DNA from: Streptomyces sp. CGMCC 4.7035
GTDB lineage: Bacteria > Actinomycetota > Actinomycetes > Streptomycetales > Streptomycetaceae
Assembly (NCBI RefSeq): GCF_031583065.1
Contig: NZ_CP134053.1
Coordinates: 4,836,001-4,900,000, forward strand
Direction of reading: 5' to 3'
Length of the DNA: 64,000 nt
Shown here: positions 20,313 through 28,179 of the stretch, piece by piece
Numbering within the stretch: position 1 is the first letter of the stretch
How the letters are laid out: each line of letters begins with the position of its first letter
Notes under the pieces: generated by a model
What the model was told of the DNA's origin: nothing
The model's input: only the letters and a program-made list of their open reading frames with translations
Database searches by the model: none
Translations under genes and position numbers: made by a program

Positions 20313-22952
20313 CTAGTCGGCCGGCCGGACCACGATTGCGTGCCTTCCGGCCTCCAGGTTGTCCAGGAGCACGTAGCCGTCGGCCAACCGGGCACCGTAG
20401 TTCCCCCGGGCCTTGTCGCGTCGCCACACGGTCCGCTTGTCGACGCGGACGGACACGGGACGGCCACCGGTGGGCACGGCGACCGTGCCTCTTGTACCCC
20501 GTGGGCCGCTCACGGTGAGTGTGAACTCGCCCGGCCCGTCGTTGCTCCAGCTTACCGCCAACGGGCCGTGTGGAGTGGGTACTTGTCCCTGGGCCCACGC
20601 CACCGAGCCCGGATGCGGGCGAACCGTCCAGGTGGCGAACCCCGGTGAGGTCGGCAGTACACCGAGCAGCTCGTTGGTGAGCGCGGGCAGTACACCGGTC
20701 GACCAGCCGTGCGCCATGCTGGTGTAGGAGTCCTCGTACGGCGTGCCGTCCGGGCCGATGCCCTCCCAGTGGGTGAGACCGGGGTCGTGCGCCTCCATCC
20801 AGCCGTAGGTCCGCTTGATCTGGTCGATCGCCGAGTCGGCACTGCCCGTCCGGAAGCGGGCGACCAGTTCAGGGTAGGAGGTGAAGGCGTAGACCCGCTG
20901 TGAGGACCCGTCGAAGAGCGTGTCGTTGTCCATGAAGGCGTTCCCGTACGGCCGCTTGGTGGTGGCCGTCAGGTGGTCCAGGGCAGCTGCCGCTCGTGCG
21001 GTGTCGGCAACGCCCGCGGTGATGGCGATGGAGTTCCCGTCCTGGCCGTGCCGTACGGGGCCCGTCGCGGAGTCGAGGTAGGCGCCGGCGTCCGCGTCCC
21101 ACAGGTGGGTGTTGACCGCTTCGGCGACCTGCTGGGCCCGTGCCCGCCAACGGGCCGCGTCATCGGGGTGCCCCAGCAGACGGGCGATCTCGGCGGCGTT
21201 GTTCAGGGCCTGGACGTAGGCGGCGTTGTAGTAGGTGATGCGGCCGGTCCGGGGAAGGAAGGCGTAGTCGCCGTAGTTGCCGGTGCCGTTGAGGCCCTTG
21301 CTCAGCAGGCCGTCCGTGTCGGTGACGCTCGGGTACCAGCTGTCGAGCACCTTGACCAGCTGCGGGTAGTACTGGGCGGCGTAGTCGCGGTCGCCGGTGT
21401 AGAGGACGTAGTCCCAGCTGCAGATGACCCACCAGAGCGGGTAGTCGAACAGGTTCAGCGCGTAGTTGGCGATCGAGGCGGGCGGGATCCAGCCGTCGGC
21501 GCGCTGGTGGTCCGCGAGGTCGGCCAGGACGTTGCGCACCGCCGCTGTAGCGTCGTCGTGCGTCAGGTAGAGCGAGGGCCCGGCCACCGCCAGGTCGCCG
21601 ACGTAGGGGTCGCGGTCGCGTTTGGCGCCGTCGTGCAGGACGAGCTTGCCGCGCAACGTGGGGGTGTCGGCATTGCGCGGGTCCACGTCGTCCGACCGGA
21701 AGGTGTCGATGCACAGGTCGTTGGTGTACGCGGCCGCGTACCAATGCCGGTTGAGAGCGTCGTCGGAGGACAGGAACCAGCCCCGGAAGGTGTCGGGGGT
21801 GCCGAGGTAGGCGGTGAAGTCCAGCGAGACGCTGTCGACGGCGACCTGGCCGTAGGGCTGCGCGGCCGGCGCGTCGGAGGCCAGCGCGTCCAGGGTGATC
21901 TGCAGGTAGCGGAAGCCATGCAGGCCGTCCGCGTACACCTTGTCCCCGGCCTGGTACCCCTTGCGGTCCGTCCAGTCGGCGCCCCCGGCCGGGACGGCGA
22001 ACTGGTCGGTCCCCTTCCCGGCGCCACCGGACTGGTCGGAGCGGGTGAAGTCGGACCGGTCGGTGAGGAACTGCAGTGTCTCGGAGAAGGCAAGCCGTAC
22101 ACCCGGGTTGCCGTCGGACGCCCAGGCGAAGCGGACGCGCGGGTACCCCACGACGACCTTGCCGAAGTCCACGACCACCCCCGGCGTGTCGGCCTGTTTC
22201 ACGACGTCCGGCCATACCTCGTTGACGCGCGTGAAGGTGCCCTTGGAACTGTCCTGGTCGGCGGTGATGGTGATCCGTACGCCGGTGGTGGTGACGGGCT
22301 GGTCGAACGGCACGGAACGCTGCACCTCACTGTTGCCGGTGACCGTCGCCGCGGTGTGCCAGACGCTGCCGTCCCAGGTCTCGACGGTGAAGTCGGCCGG
22401 CACGCCGTCGGAGTTGGACAGCAGGGTCACGCCGGGCAGCGTCACGGCGCTCGGCACGGTGATGGTGAGCGTGTCCGGGTAGGCGGCGATGGTGTCGTCG
22501 TTCCAGAAGGTGTCAGGGTTCCCGTCGATGGCGTTGGAGGCGTCGTACGTCCGTGGCGTGCCGTCGTTGCCGTTGTTGGGCGCGTGCGCCGAGGAAGCGG
22601 TCGCGGTGGTGCCGTCCGGCCATCTGGGCGCGGGCGCGGGGGCCGGGCGTCTGAGTACGGTCACCCCGCCGCTTGCGGTCAGCAGCGCCTCGGGGTCGGT
22701 CACGTCGCCGCTCCAGCGGACCACCCGGACCGGTCGGACCGTCCGGTCCGGGGGCGCCTGGACGTAGCGTTGCCACTCCGGTGCGGAACCGGCTGCGGCC
22801 GCCTGCGGTGCCTCCGCGCATGTACCGGTCGCTGCCGCCGCCCGGCTGACCGAGACGGTGGACAGGGCCGTCAGCGCGAGCATGGCGCCACCGCCTGCCT
22901 TGAGGAAGGTCCGGCGCTCCGGGTTCGCGGCTGCTTGCTCGTCCTGCGGCAT
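20313..22952 (-). CDS. GH78-like alpha-L-rhamnosidase, Tat-exported, with F5/8-type C domain
   Basis: About 879 aa from the ATG at 22952, chosen for AGGAG seven bases upstream (the frame opens at 23000). The N-terminus carries a twin-arginine signal (RRTFLK, then a hydrophobic helix), so it is exported folded. Residues about 110-250 form a discoidin-like sugar-binding domain (ASNAIDGNPDTFWND). A jelly-roll and the six-hairpin catalytic barrel follow, with the DGAKRDR...GD motif typical of rhamnosidase-like enzymes, then a C-terminal beta domain (WSNDGPGEFTL). Likely removes rhamnose or a related sugar from plant polymers. Operator-like elements lie directly upstream. The second GH78-like gene in the window has a different accessory layout. 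Confidence 0.88.
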   Translation of the reverse strand: MPQDEQAAANPERRTFLKAGGGAMLALTALSTVSVSRAAAATGTCAEAPQAAAAGSAPEWQRYVQAPPDRTVRPVRVVRWSGDVTDPEALLTASGGVTVLRRPAPAPAPRWPDGTTATASSAHAPNNGNDGTPRTYDASNAIDGNPDTFWNDDTIAAYPDTLTITVPSAVTLPGVTLLSNSDGVPADFTVETWDGSVWHTAATVTGNSEVQRSVPFDQPVTTTGVRITITADQDSSKGTFTRVNEVWPDVVKQADTPGVVVDFGKVVVGYPRVRFAWASDGNPGVRLAFSETLQFLTDRSDFTRSDQSGGAGKGTDQFAVPAGGADWTDRKGYQAGDKVYADGLHGFRYLQITLDALASDAPAAQPYGQVAVDSVSLDFTAYLGTPDTFRGWFLSSDDALNRHWYAAAYTNDLCIDTFRSDDVDPRNADTPTLRGKLVLHDGAKRDRDPYVGDLAVAGPSLYLTHDDATAAVRNVLADLADHQRADGWIPPASIANYALNLFDYPLWWVICSWDYVLYTGDRDYAAQYYPQLVKVLDSWYPSVTDTDGLLSKGLNGTGNYGDYAFLPRTGRITYYNAAYVQALNNAAEIARLLGHPDDAARWRARAQQVAEAVNTHLWDADAGAYLDSATGPVRHGQDGNSIAITAGVADTARAAAALDHLTATTKRPYGNAFMDNDTLFDGSSQRVYAFTSYPELVARFRTGSADSAIDQIKRTYGWMEAHDPGLTHWEGIGPDGTPYEDSYTSMAHGWSTGVLPALTNELLGVLPTSPGFATWTVRPHPGSVAWAQGQVPTPHGPLAVSWSNDGPGEFTLTVSGPRGTRGTVAVPTGGRPVSVRVDKRTVWRRDKARGNYGARLADGYVLLDNLEAGRHAIVVRPAD

Positions 22953-22987
22953 CTGCGCTCCTGGTGGTTGGGTTCGACGCCCGGAGG

Positions 22988-23000
22988 TGAAACGATTCAT
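22988..23000. promoter_or_regulatory. Operator-like element TGAAACGATTCAT
   Basis: Near-palindrome 36 bp upstream of the rhamnosidase start. The same core recurs at 23147-23160. Confidence 0.5.
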
Positions 23001-23146
23001 TAGGGGTCCGGTGTCGACTTGCCTGGTGGTGATTTGCTGGTGGTTGTGCCCTTGCGGTCCTGGCGCGGTCGGCGCGCGGCGCCGCCCATGGGTGGTCGGG
23101 CCCGCCCGAAGGCTCTACGGGTCGGCGTGCGGGGAGTTGCGAACGT

Positions 23147-23160
23147 GGAAACGATTCATT
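23147..23160. promoter_or_regulatory. Operator-like element GGAAACGATTCATT
   Basis: Second copy of GAAACGATTCATT, 157 bp from the first; the two are direct repeats of at least 13 bp flanking the probable rhamnosidase promoter. Confidence 0.5.
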
Positions 23161-23207
23161 GGGCTCGGGCGGAGAACGTAGCCCGGTCGCCTGTTCGGGT
23201 CAATGGC

Positions 23208-23222
23208 CTGAATCGATTTCAG
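23208..23222. promoter_or_regulatory. Operator-like palindrome CTGAATCGATTTCAG
   Basis: 15-bp imperfect palindrome of the same TGAA-CGAT-TCA type as the element before the second GH78 gene (60071-60084). LacI-family regulators commonly use such sites. Confidence 0.5.
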
Positions 23223-23231
23223 TGCCTGGTC

Positions 23232-23261
23232 TTGACAACGTTGTCCGAATCTCCCTAGCGT
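23232..23261 (+). promoter_or_regulatory. Promoter-like -35/-10 pair overlapping a perfect 12-bp palindrome
   Basis: TTGACA (23232-23237) and TAGCGT (23256-23261) are 18 bp apart. The palindrome GACAACGTTGTC (23234-23245) overlaps the -35 box, as for a LacI-type repressor site. It would fire toward the fragment at 23505. Confidence 0.5.
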
Positions 23262-23504
23262 GACCCGGCGTATCGCGCCGGCCGGGGTGTGGCACACACT
23301 CCCCCAAAGGGGACCCCCAGCGGCGTTGTCGTCGGTCGCCCCACTCTCGGCTTCGCTCGAGCGGGGGACCCCCATCGTGTCGACTTCCCACCGCCGCCTT
23401 GCAGCTGCACGCACCACACCCCGCTCACCGGCACCAACAGGGCGCCAGTGCTTTCCTGCGACTTGATCGACCGGACAGGTTCCAGTGCACAGGGAGTTGG
23501 CACC

Positions 23505-23801
23505 ATGGAATCCGCCGCACCGCCGCCCCGACCTTCGGCCATACACATCTGGCACCGCATGCAGGGGCCGCCCCTGGACGCGCGGCGCCGTGCGGACGGG
23601 ACCGACTGGGAAGCCGGAGCCACCCAGGTCTCCCTCAGGGACGACAGCCGCGGAGGGCTGGCCGTGGACCTGGTCGCCGTCGGCGTCCCTCTGTCCTGCG
23701 TCGCGCTGACCTGGCGTCATGACCTCCCGGCCGGCTTTCTGGTGCTCGGGGACGCCTTCGAGCGCTGGCCGCGGCCGTTCATACCCTTGCCCACAAGGTA
23801 G
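23505..23801 (+). pseudogene. Truncated N-terminal fragment, possibly of a carbohydrate-active enzyme
   Basis: ATG at 23505 after AGGGAG. About 90 codons form plausible protein (HIWHRMQGPPLDARR, later FLVLGDAFERW) resembling the N-terminal beta domain of some glycoside hydrolases, then break off near 23790 where SDR-like sequence on the other strand starts. Family assignment is tentative. Confidence 0.4.
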
Positions 23802-23809
23802 GCAGAGCC

Positions 23810-24371
23810 CTGGTCACCGTCCAAAGCGGGAACGCGAGGCGGACCCGCCTCGCACGCGAGGAATCGCGCGAAGGTGTTCGGGGTGGCTTTCGCCGTTCCG
23901 TGGGCCGCCATCCCGGGGGTGGGCGGGCCGTCGGTGACCGTGCTCGAGACGAAGACGATGCTCCCGCGCTGCTGCTCCGCCATCAGGGCCATGCGCGCTG
24001 CGACAGCGTGTACACGCCGGCCAGTTCGTCGGCCACCTTCGCGTGGAAGTCGGACCAGGGCAGCGAGCCGAGCGGCGTGGGCACGAACGAGCCCGCCGCC
24101 GCATTGCAGACCAAAGCGTCCAGGCGCCCGTCGGGCGCGCGTGCTCGATCAACGTGGCGGCATCGTCGGCGTCACGGACGTCTCCCCGCACCGCTATCGC
24201 GCTGCCACCGTCCGCCTCGATCTTTGCGACGACCTCGTCCGCTGCGGCACGGTTCGAGTGGTAGTTCACTGCGACCCGGAAGCCCGCCGCGGCGAGTCGC
24301 AAGGATGTGGCCGCTCCGATGCCTCGACTCCCGCCGGTCACAAGGGCGTTGAGGCGGATAGGGCTTCCCAT
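23810..24371 (-). pseudogene. Second SDR oxidoreductase copy, frameshifted and C-truncated
   Basis: ATG at 24371 opens LVTGGSRGIGAATSLRLAAA and follows the intact SDR at 15640 closely through RGDVRDADDAA, then changes frame near 24130. The next frame carries SIVFVSSTVTDG and AHGTAK (the same Tyr-to-His change), and the sequence ends after LACEAGP near 23840. It lacks the last ~70 residues. Confidence 0.88.
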
Positions 24372-24526
24372 GGGTACTCCCGCAGATGGATGAAACGTGG
24401 ACGGGGACGCTACTGAGCCCTGACCAGCTATTCAACTTTGACTTCCGGGTCGACTTCGCGTCTCTCCTGAGCACAGCGGGAGTCCCCTGGCCCAGCCGGC
24501 GAAGAAATCTCAGGCGAAGTCATCTG

Positions 24527-24809
24527 TGAGGTCGCTGGATGTCCGGTGCCACGGCCGCGGCGAGCCGGTCAGCCGGCAGGGCTGCGACCGGGTTGATCTT
24601 TCACACGCAGCGGGTCATGGCCAGGCCGAGCAGCTGCGTCGAGACGAACCCCGACCGCAGCAGCCGCTCCTCCTCCGGCAAGGATGCGGCGACGGTGGGG
24701 AGGAAGTAGTACCGGACCAGCGCCGGGTCCACCCCGCGTCGCGGGCCACCGAGCGCATCGACGTCGCGGTGAAACTGTTCTCGGCGAACGAGGTCCGTGC
24801 CACCGTCAC
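24527..24809 (-). pseudogene. TetR regulator with its middle deleted
   Basis: Minus-strand sequence reads a TetR helix-turn-helix (RTSFAENSFTATSMRSVARD, then a shifted DPALVRYYF) joined directly to a TetR C-terminus (EEERLLRSGFVSTQLLGLAMTR). The N-terminal end is missing before this point, roughly 70 residues are lost in the middle, and stop/frame changes occur. 24372-24526 contains the promoter side of the SDR copy and nothing else. Confidence 0.65.
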
Positions 24810-24821
24810 GATCCTGTGTTG

Positions 24822-24845
24822 AGCGCTGCGCGGGGGCGCAGCGCT
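24822..24845. terminator. Hairpin terminator
   Basis: agcgctgcgc / gcgcagcgct with a 4-nt G loop, between the TetR remnant and the IclR gene; it can end the minus-strand IclR transcript. Confidence 0.65.
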
Positions 24846-24942
24846 GCTGACAGGGCCGTAAGGGCGCGGTTCATGGCGGGTGGGTCCGCCGGGGCCTTCG
24901 GCGCCGCGGGCTGTGGATCGACGGATGCGTCGCCGGTGCGCG

Positions 24943-25740
24943 TCAGCCGATGTGCTCGCTCAGCTCCTTCGCGACACGCGTCACCGTCGCCGCGGTGTCC
25001 TCGGTCCACTTGGCATCCGCCCGGGAGCTGGGCGCCGTGACCGCAATGGAGGCGCGGCCGCGACCGTCGCGGCCCCTCACCACCGCTCCCACCGAGCGGA
25101 CACCGAGTTCGCTCTCACCGTCGTTGGTCGCGTAGCCGCGCTCCCGGACGGTGTCCAGCTCGGCGTGCAGGGCGTCGAGTGTGCCGATCGTGCGCGGCGT
25201 GAGTGCCCTGAGCTCGCCGCTCGGGTGGAGTGCGGCCAGGTCCGCGTCCGGCAGCTCGGCGAGGAGCGCCTTGCCGATCGCCGTCGCGTGCGCCGGCACG
25301 GTCCAGCCGACGCGGCTGCCCGCGCGTACGGCGCGGTTGCTCTCGACAACGTCCAGGTGCACGACGTCGGATCCCCGCAGGCAGGCCAGATGGGCGGTCT
25401 CTCCCGTCTCGTCCCGCAGCCGTACCAGGGCGTCTCGGGAGATGGCCCGGATGTCGATGCTCGCCACCACCGACAGGCCGATGTCGACCAGCGCGGGGCC
25501 GGGTCGGTAGGCCCGGGAGTCTTCGTCCTGTTCCACGAACTGATGGTGGCCGAGGGTCGCCAGCATGCGGTGCACCGTGGAGCGAGACAGGTTCATGTCG
25601 CGCGCCACCTGGTTGACGCGGATCGCTTCGTGATCTTCGAACATGCTCAGAAGGCGCAGCACGTTGTCGACCGCCCCGATCAGTCCCGTGGGGTGTTTCG
25701 TCCGGTTCGACCCGCTGGCGGGAGCGTCATCTTCGGTCAT
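24943..25740 (-). CDS. IclR family regulator of the gentisate operon
   Basis: 265 aa. Residues about 20-85 form the winged helix (GAVDNVLRLLSMF, VARDMNLSRSTVHRMLATL); residues about 95-260 form the GAF-like effector domain (GWTVPAHATAIGKALLAEL and the usual end). Start ATG at 25740. It is divergent from the operon at 25835 and very probably controls it, in response to an aromatic acid. A close paralog at 39203 controls the second aromatic module, and the two promoter regions share a sequence element. Confidence 0.93.
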   Translation of the reverse strand: MTEDDAPASGSNRTKHPTGLIGAVDNVLRLLSMFEDHEAIRVNQVARDMNLSRSTVHRMLATLGHHQFVEQDEDSRAYRPGPALVDIGLSVVASIDIRAISRDALVRLRDETGETAHLACLRGSDVVHLDVVESNRAVRAGSRVGWTVPAHATAIGKALLAELPDADLAALHPSGELRALTPRTIGTLDALHAELDTVRERGYATNDGESELGVRSVGAVVRGRDGRGRASIAVTAPSSRADAKWTEDTAATVTRVAKELSEHIG

Positions 25741-25807
25741 GCGGAGCACGTTATCCCAGCGTTTTCCAGCCTTGTCTCGAACATGAAAACGGGTCACACT
25801 CCAGAAC

Positions 25808-25826
25808 AGTGTTCCGCATGATGCGT
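25808..25826. promoter_or_regulatory. IclR-type operator candidate (CAGTGTTCCGCATGATGCG)
   Basis: Lies between the divergent IclR and operon starts. The core A(G/C)TGTTC(C/T)G(C/T)AT recurs at 39006-39020 (opposite strand) and 40069-40090 in the second module. Confidence 0.55.
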
Positions 25827-25834
25827 CACAGCTG

Positions 25835-26809
25835 ATGTCCTGGAGGAGCCGCCATGTTTCAGCACCCGCGCCTGCCCGTTGTACCTTCGCCGCCCCGCGC
25901 CCGCCCTTTGCGCGGGTGTCGGTCGGTCCGCCGGGCATCCTCATGACCGGCGGGTCCAGCCTGCTGGCCGACCAGGCCGACGTGCGCGCGGTCCAGGGGT
26001 CTATTGAGCAGGCCATACGCCAACTCACCCCGCGGGAAGTGCGGTTCACGTGCGCGAGCGGGCGCGGCGGTCTCGACGAGACCGCTGCCCTCTTCAACAA
26101 GAAGGCCGACATCGCGGTCGTCGCGCCGGTGGCGGCACTGCGCCTGCTGCACCAATTCGGCGATCTACAGGGGCTGTTCGCGCTGGGAGTTGTTCCGCGC
26201 CGTGGGTGTCTCGTGGCCGCGGCCGACGCGGCGCTGCCGCTCGACACCGTCGCCGACCTGGCGGACCGCGCCGATCGCATGACGATCGCGACGCCCGCGG
26301 ACGACGGGGTCAGCCTTGTCGGCTTCGCCGTGCACCGGGCGCTGCGCCTGGCCGGCCTGGGCGTCGGCGGCCTCCGCTTCGTGTATGACGCGGAGCCCGC
26401 CGACTGCCTCGGCCGGTACGCCACGGGGGAGGCCGACGTCGTGATCCACGACATGATGTCCATGCCGGAATGGGAGAGGGCCGTGGCCGCGCGGCCGGTA
26501 CGGTACCTGCGCTGGGGCGATCGGGTCCTGCACGGATTCGCTCTCCAGGGCTGGCTTCCCCGCGTGGTGCGCGCAGAGCAGATTCCGCTCCTCGGAACGG
26601 ACGTGACCGCACTGGACTGCTCCGACTTCGCGGTCCTGTGCCGGGGAGACCTGGATGACGCACTCGCCCGCCTGATCGCCGAAATTCTGATCCGAGGGCG
26701 CCGCCCCGCCGAAACCGCCGAAGTGGCCCGCACGCCGCTTCCGCTGCATCCGGCGGCCGCCCGCGCCTATGCCGAACTTGTCGCCGACGTACCTCTTGGG
26801 AGCCGATGA
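25835..26809 (+). CDS. Leaderless periplasmic-binding-fold protein (TAXI/NMT1-like), paralog 1
   Basis: About 300 residues with the two-lobe binding-protein pattern: KKADIAVVAPVAALRLL (about 90-106), a hinge, GEADVVIHDMMSMPEW, then a C-terminal helical end. It resembles the solute receptors of TAXI-TRAP systems, yet there is no signal peptide and no transporter gene, so it should be cytoplasmic. It is the first gene after the IclR regulator. Start is uncertain: the only strong ribosome site (GGAGGAG, 25842-25848) precedes an ATG at 25854 in another frame, which stops after 30 codons. Translation in frame would have to begin at 25835, 25918 (GTG) or 25943. A frameshift near 25860-25930 is therefore possible. 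Role unknown; perhaps ligand sensing or delivery. Confidence 0.65.
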   Translation: MSWRSRHVSAPAPARCTFAAPRPPFARVSVGPPGILMTGGSSLLADQADVRAVQGSIEQAIRQLTPREVRFTCASGRGGLDETAALFNKKADIAVVAPVAALRLLHQFGDLQGLFALGVVPRRGCLVAAADAALPLDTVADLADRADRMTIATPADDGVSLVGFAVHRALRLAGLGVGGLRFVYDAEPADCLGRYATGEADVVIHDMMSMPEWERAVAARPVRYLRWGDRVLHGFALQGWLPRVVRAEQIPLLGTDVTALDCSDFAVLCRGDLDDALARLIAEILIRGRRPAETAEVARTPLPLHPAAARAYAELVADVPLGSR

Positions 26810-27834
26810 TGTCCGAACCCGTCCCGCCGTCCGGGACGCCTGCCGTGCGCGAGACCGAACTACTCATCGTCGGTGCGGGTCCCGCGGGGCTCTTCGCCTG
26901 CTACTACGCGGGGATGCGCGGGCTCGACGTGACCCTCCTGGACAGCCTGCCCCACCTCGGCGGTCAGGTTGCCGCGCTCTACCCCGACAAGGAGATCTTC
27001 GACGTCGCCGGCTTCCCCGCGGTCACCGGCCGTGAGTTGGTCGAGCGGCTCACGCGGCAGGCCGAGACCGCCGCACCGACCGTCGTCCTCGGTGAGGGCG
27101 CCGTCAAACTGGGCCGGCAGGACGCGAACGCGGTCATCGTCACCACCGACACGGGACGCGTCATCCGCGCGGGCGCCGTGCTGATCACCGCGGGCATCGG
27201 GCGGTTCACCCCGCGACCGCTGCCCGCCCTGGACGGGTTCACCGGGAACGGCGTGCACCACCTGGTCTCTCCGCCCCACGAGTACGCCGAGCGCGACGTG
27301 GTGATCGTCGGTGGCGGCGACAGCGCCGTCGACTGGGCCAACGCCCTTGCCCCGCACGCCCGTCAGGTGACGCTCGTCCACCGGCGACACCGCTTTCGCG
27401 CCCACGAGCACTCGGTGGCCCGGCTCATGGACTCCTCGGTTCGGATCCTCACCAACAGCGAGATCGCCGAGGTGCACGGTGTCGACTCCCTCAAGTCCGT
27501 GACCGTACGCGACTGCGGGACCCAGGTACTGCAGACGGTCGAGACCGACGTCCTGATCCCCGCCCTGGGGCACATCGCCTCGCTGGGGCCCCTCACCACC
27601 TGGGGGCTCACGATCGACAAGCAGCAGATCCACGTGGACACCGCGATGTCCACCGGCCTCGATCGCGTCTACGCCGCCGGAGACATCACCACCTACCCAG
27701 GCAAAGTCCGGCTGATGACCGTCGGATTCGGCGAGGCCGCCACCGCCGTCAACAACATCGCCGTACGCCTGCGGCCCGACGAGGACCTCTTCCCCGGCCA
27801 CTCAAGCGAACGCCCACCGATCCCGACCCCCTGA
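26806..27834 (+). CDS. Ferredoxin--NADP(+) reductase, thioredoxin-reductase type
   Basis: 342 aa flavoprotein. FAD motif GAGPAGLFACYYAG (about 24-37), NADPH motif VGGGDSAVDWANAL (about 167-180) and C-terminal AAGDITTYPGK that closes on FAD. The C-x-x-C of true thioredoxin reductases is absent, as expected for this FNR type. The ATG overlaps the previous stop (ATGATG at 26806-26811), so translation is coupled. With the ferredoxin that follows it would pass electrons from NADPH to an oxygenase, but the monooxygenase in this operon normally takes NADH directly, so the acceptor is unknown. Confidence 0.9.
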   Translation: MMSEPVPPSGTPAVRETELLIVGAGPAGLFACYYAGMRGLDVTLLDSLPHLGGQVAALYPDKEIFDVAGFPAVTGRELVERLTRQAETAAPTVVLGEGAVKLGRQDANAVIVTTDTGRVIRAGAVLITAGIGRFTPRPLPALDGFTGNGVHHLVSPPHEYAERDVVIVGGGDSAVDWANALAPHARQVTLVHRRHRFRAHEHSVARLMDSSVRILTNSEIAEVHGVDSLKSVTVRDCGTQVLQTVETDVLIPALGHIASLGPLTTWGLTIDKQQIHVDTAMSTGLDRVYAAGDITTYPGKVRLMTVGFGEAATAVNNIAVRLRPDEDLFPGHSSERPPIPTP

Positions 27835-27847
27835 AGGAGGACGCCTC

Positions 27848-28177
27848 ATGGGTTACGTGATCAACGACAAGTGCATCAACGAACTCGACGGCTCCTGCGT
27901 CGACGTGTGCCCCGTGGACTGCATCTACGAGGGCCTCACCAAGCGCTACATCAATCCCGCCGAATGCATCGACTGCGGGGCCTGCCTGCCCGAATGCCCG
28001 GTCGATGCCATCGCCGCACCGAAGAAGGCAGACCCGGTCTGGGCGAAGGACAACGCCGAGTTCTTCTCGGCGGCCCTGCCCGGCAAGGACGACCCGCTGG
28101 AGAGCCCCGGCGGCGCCTACGGCACCGGCCCCATCGGCGTGGACACCCCCCTCGTCGCCCACTGGACCAAGGAGTAA
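27848..28177 (+). CDS. 7Fe-type ferredoxin
   Basis: 109 aa electron carrier of the FdxA type. The first cluster uses Cys9, Cys17 and Cys21 (C-x7-C-x3-C, with C25 before IYEG); the second has C40-x2-C43-x2-C46-x3-C50-P. The tail (NAEFFSALP-like, SPGGAYG) is that of actinobacterial 7Fe ferredoxins. ATG at 27848 with AAGGAGG 10 bases upstream; 13 bp after the reductase gene. Partner of that reductase. Confidence 0.93.
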   Translation: MGYVINDKCINELDGSCVDVCPVDCIYEGLTKRYINPAECIDCGACLPECPVDAIAAPKKADPVWAKDNAEFFSAALPGKDDPLESPGGAYGTGPIGVDTPLVAHWTKE

Positions 28178-28179
28178 CC

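Noticed and set aside
20973..23003. 676-codon plus-strand open frame
   Set aside because: Complementary to the GH78-like gene; low complexity, no family features.
24943..26733. Possible 596-aa fusion with IclR at its end
   Set aside because: The frame upstream of the ATG at 25740 is antisense to the binding-fold gene and crosses the divergent promoter; the IclR gene alone is normal length.
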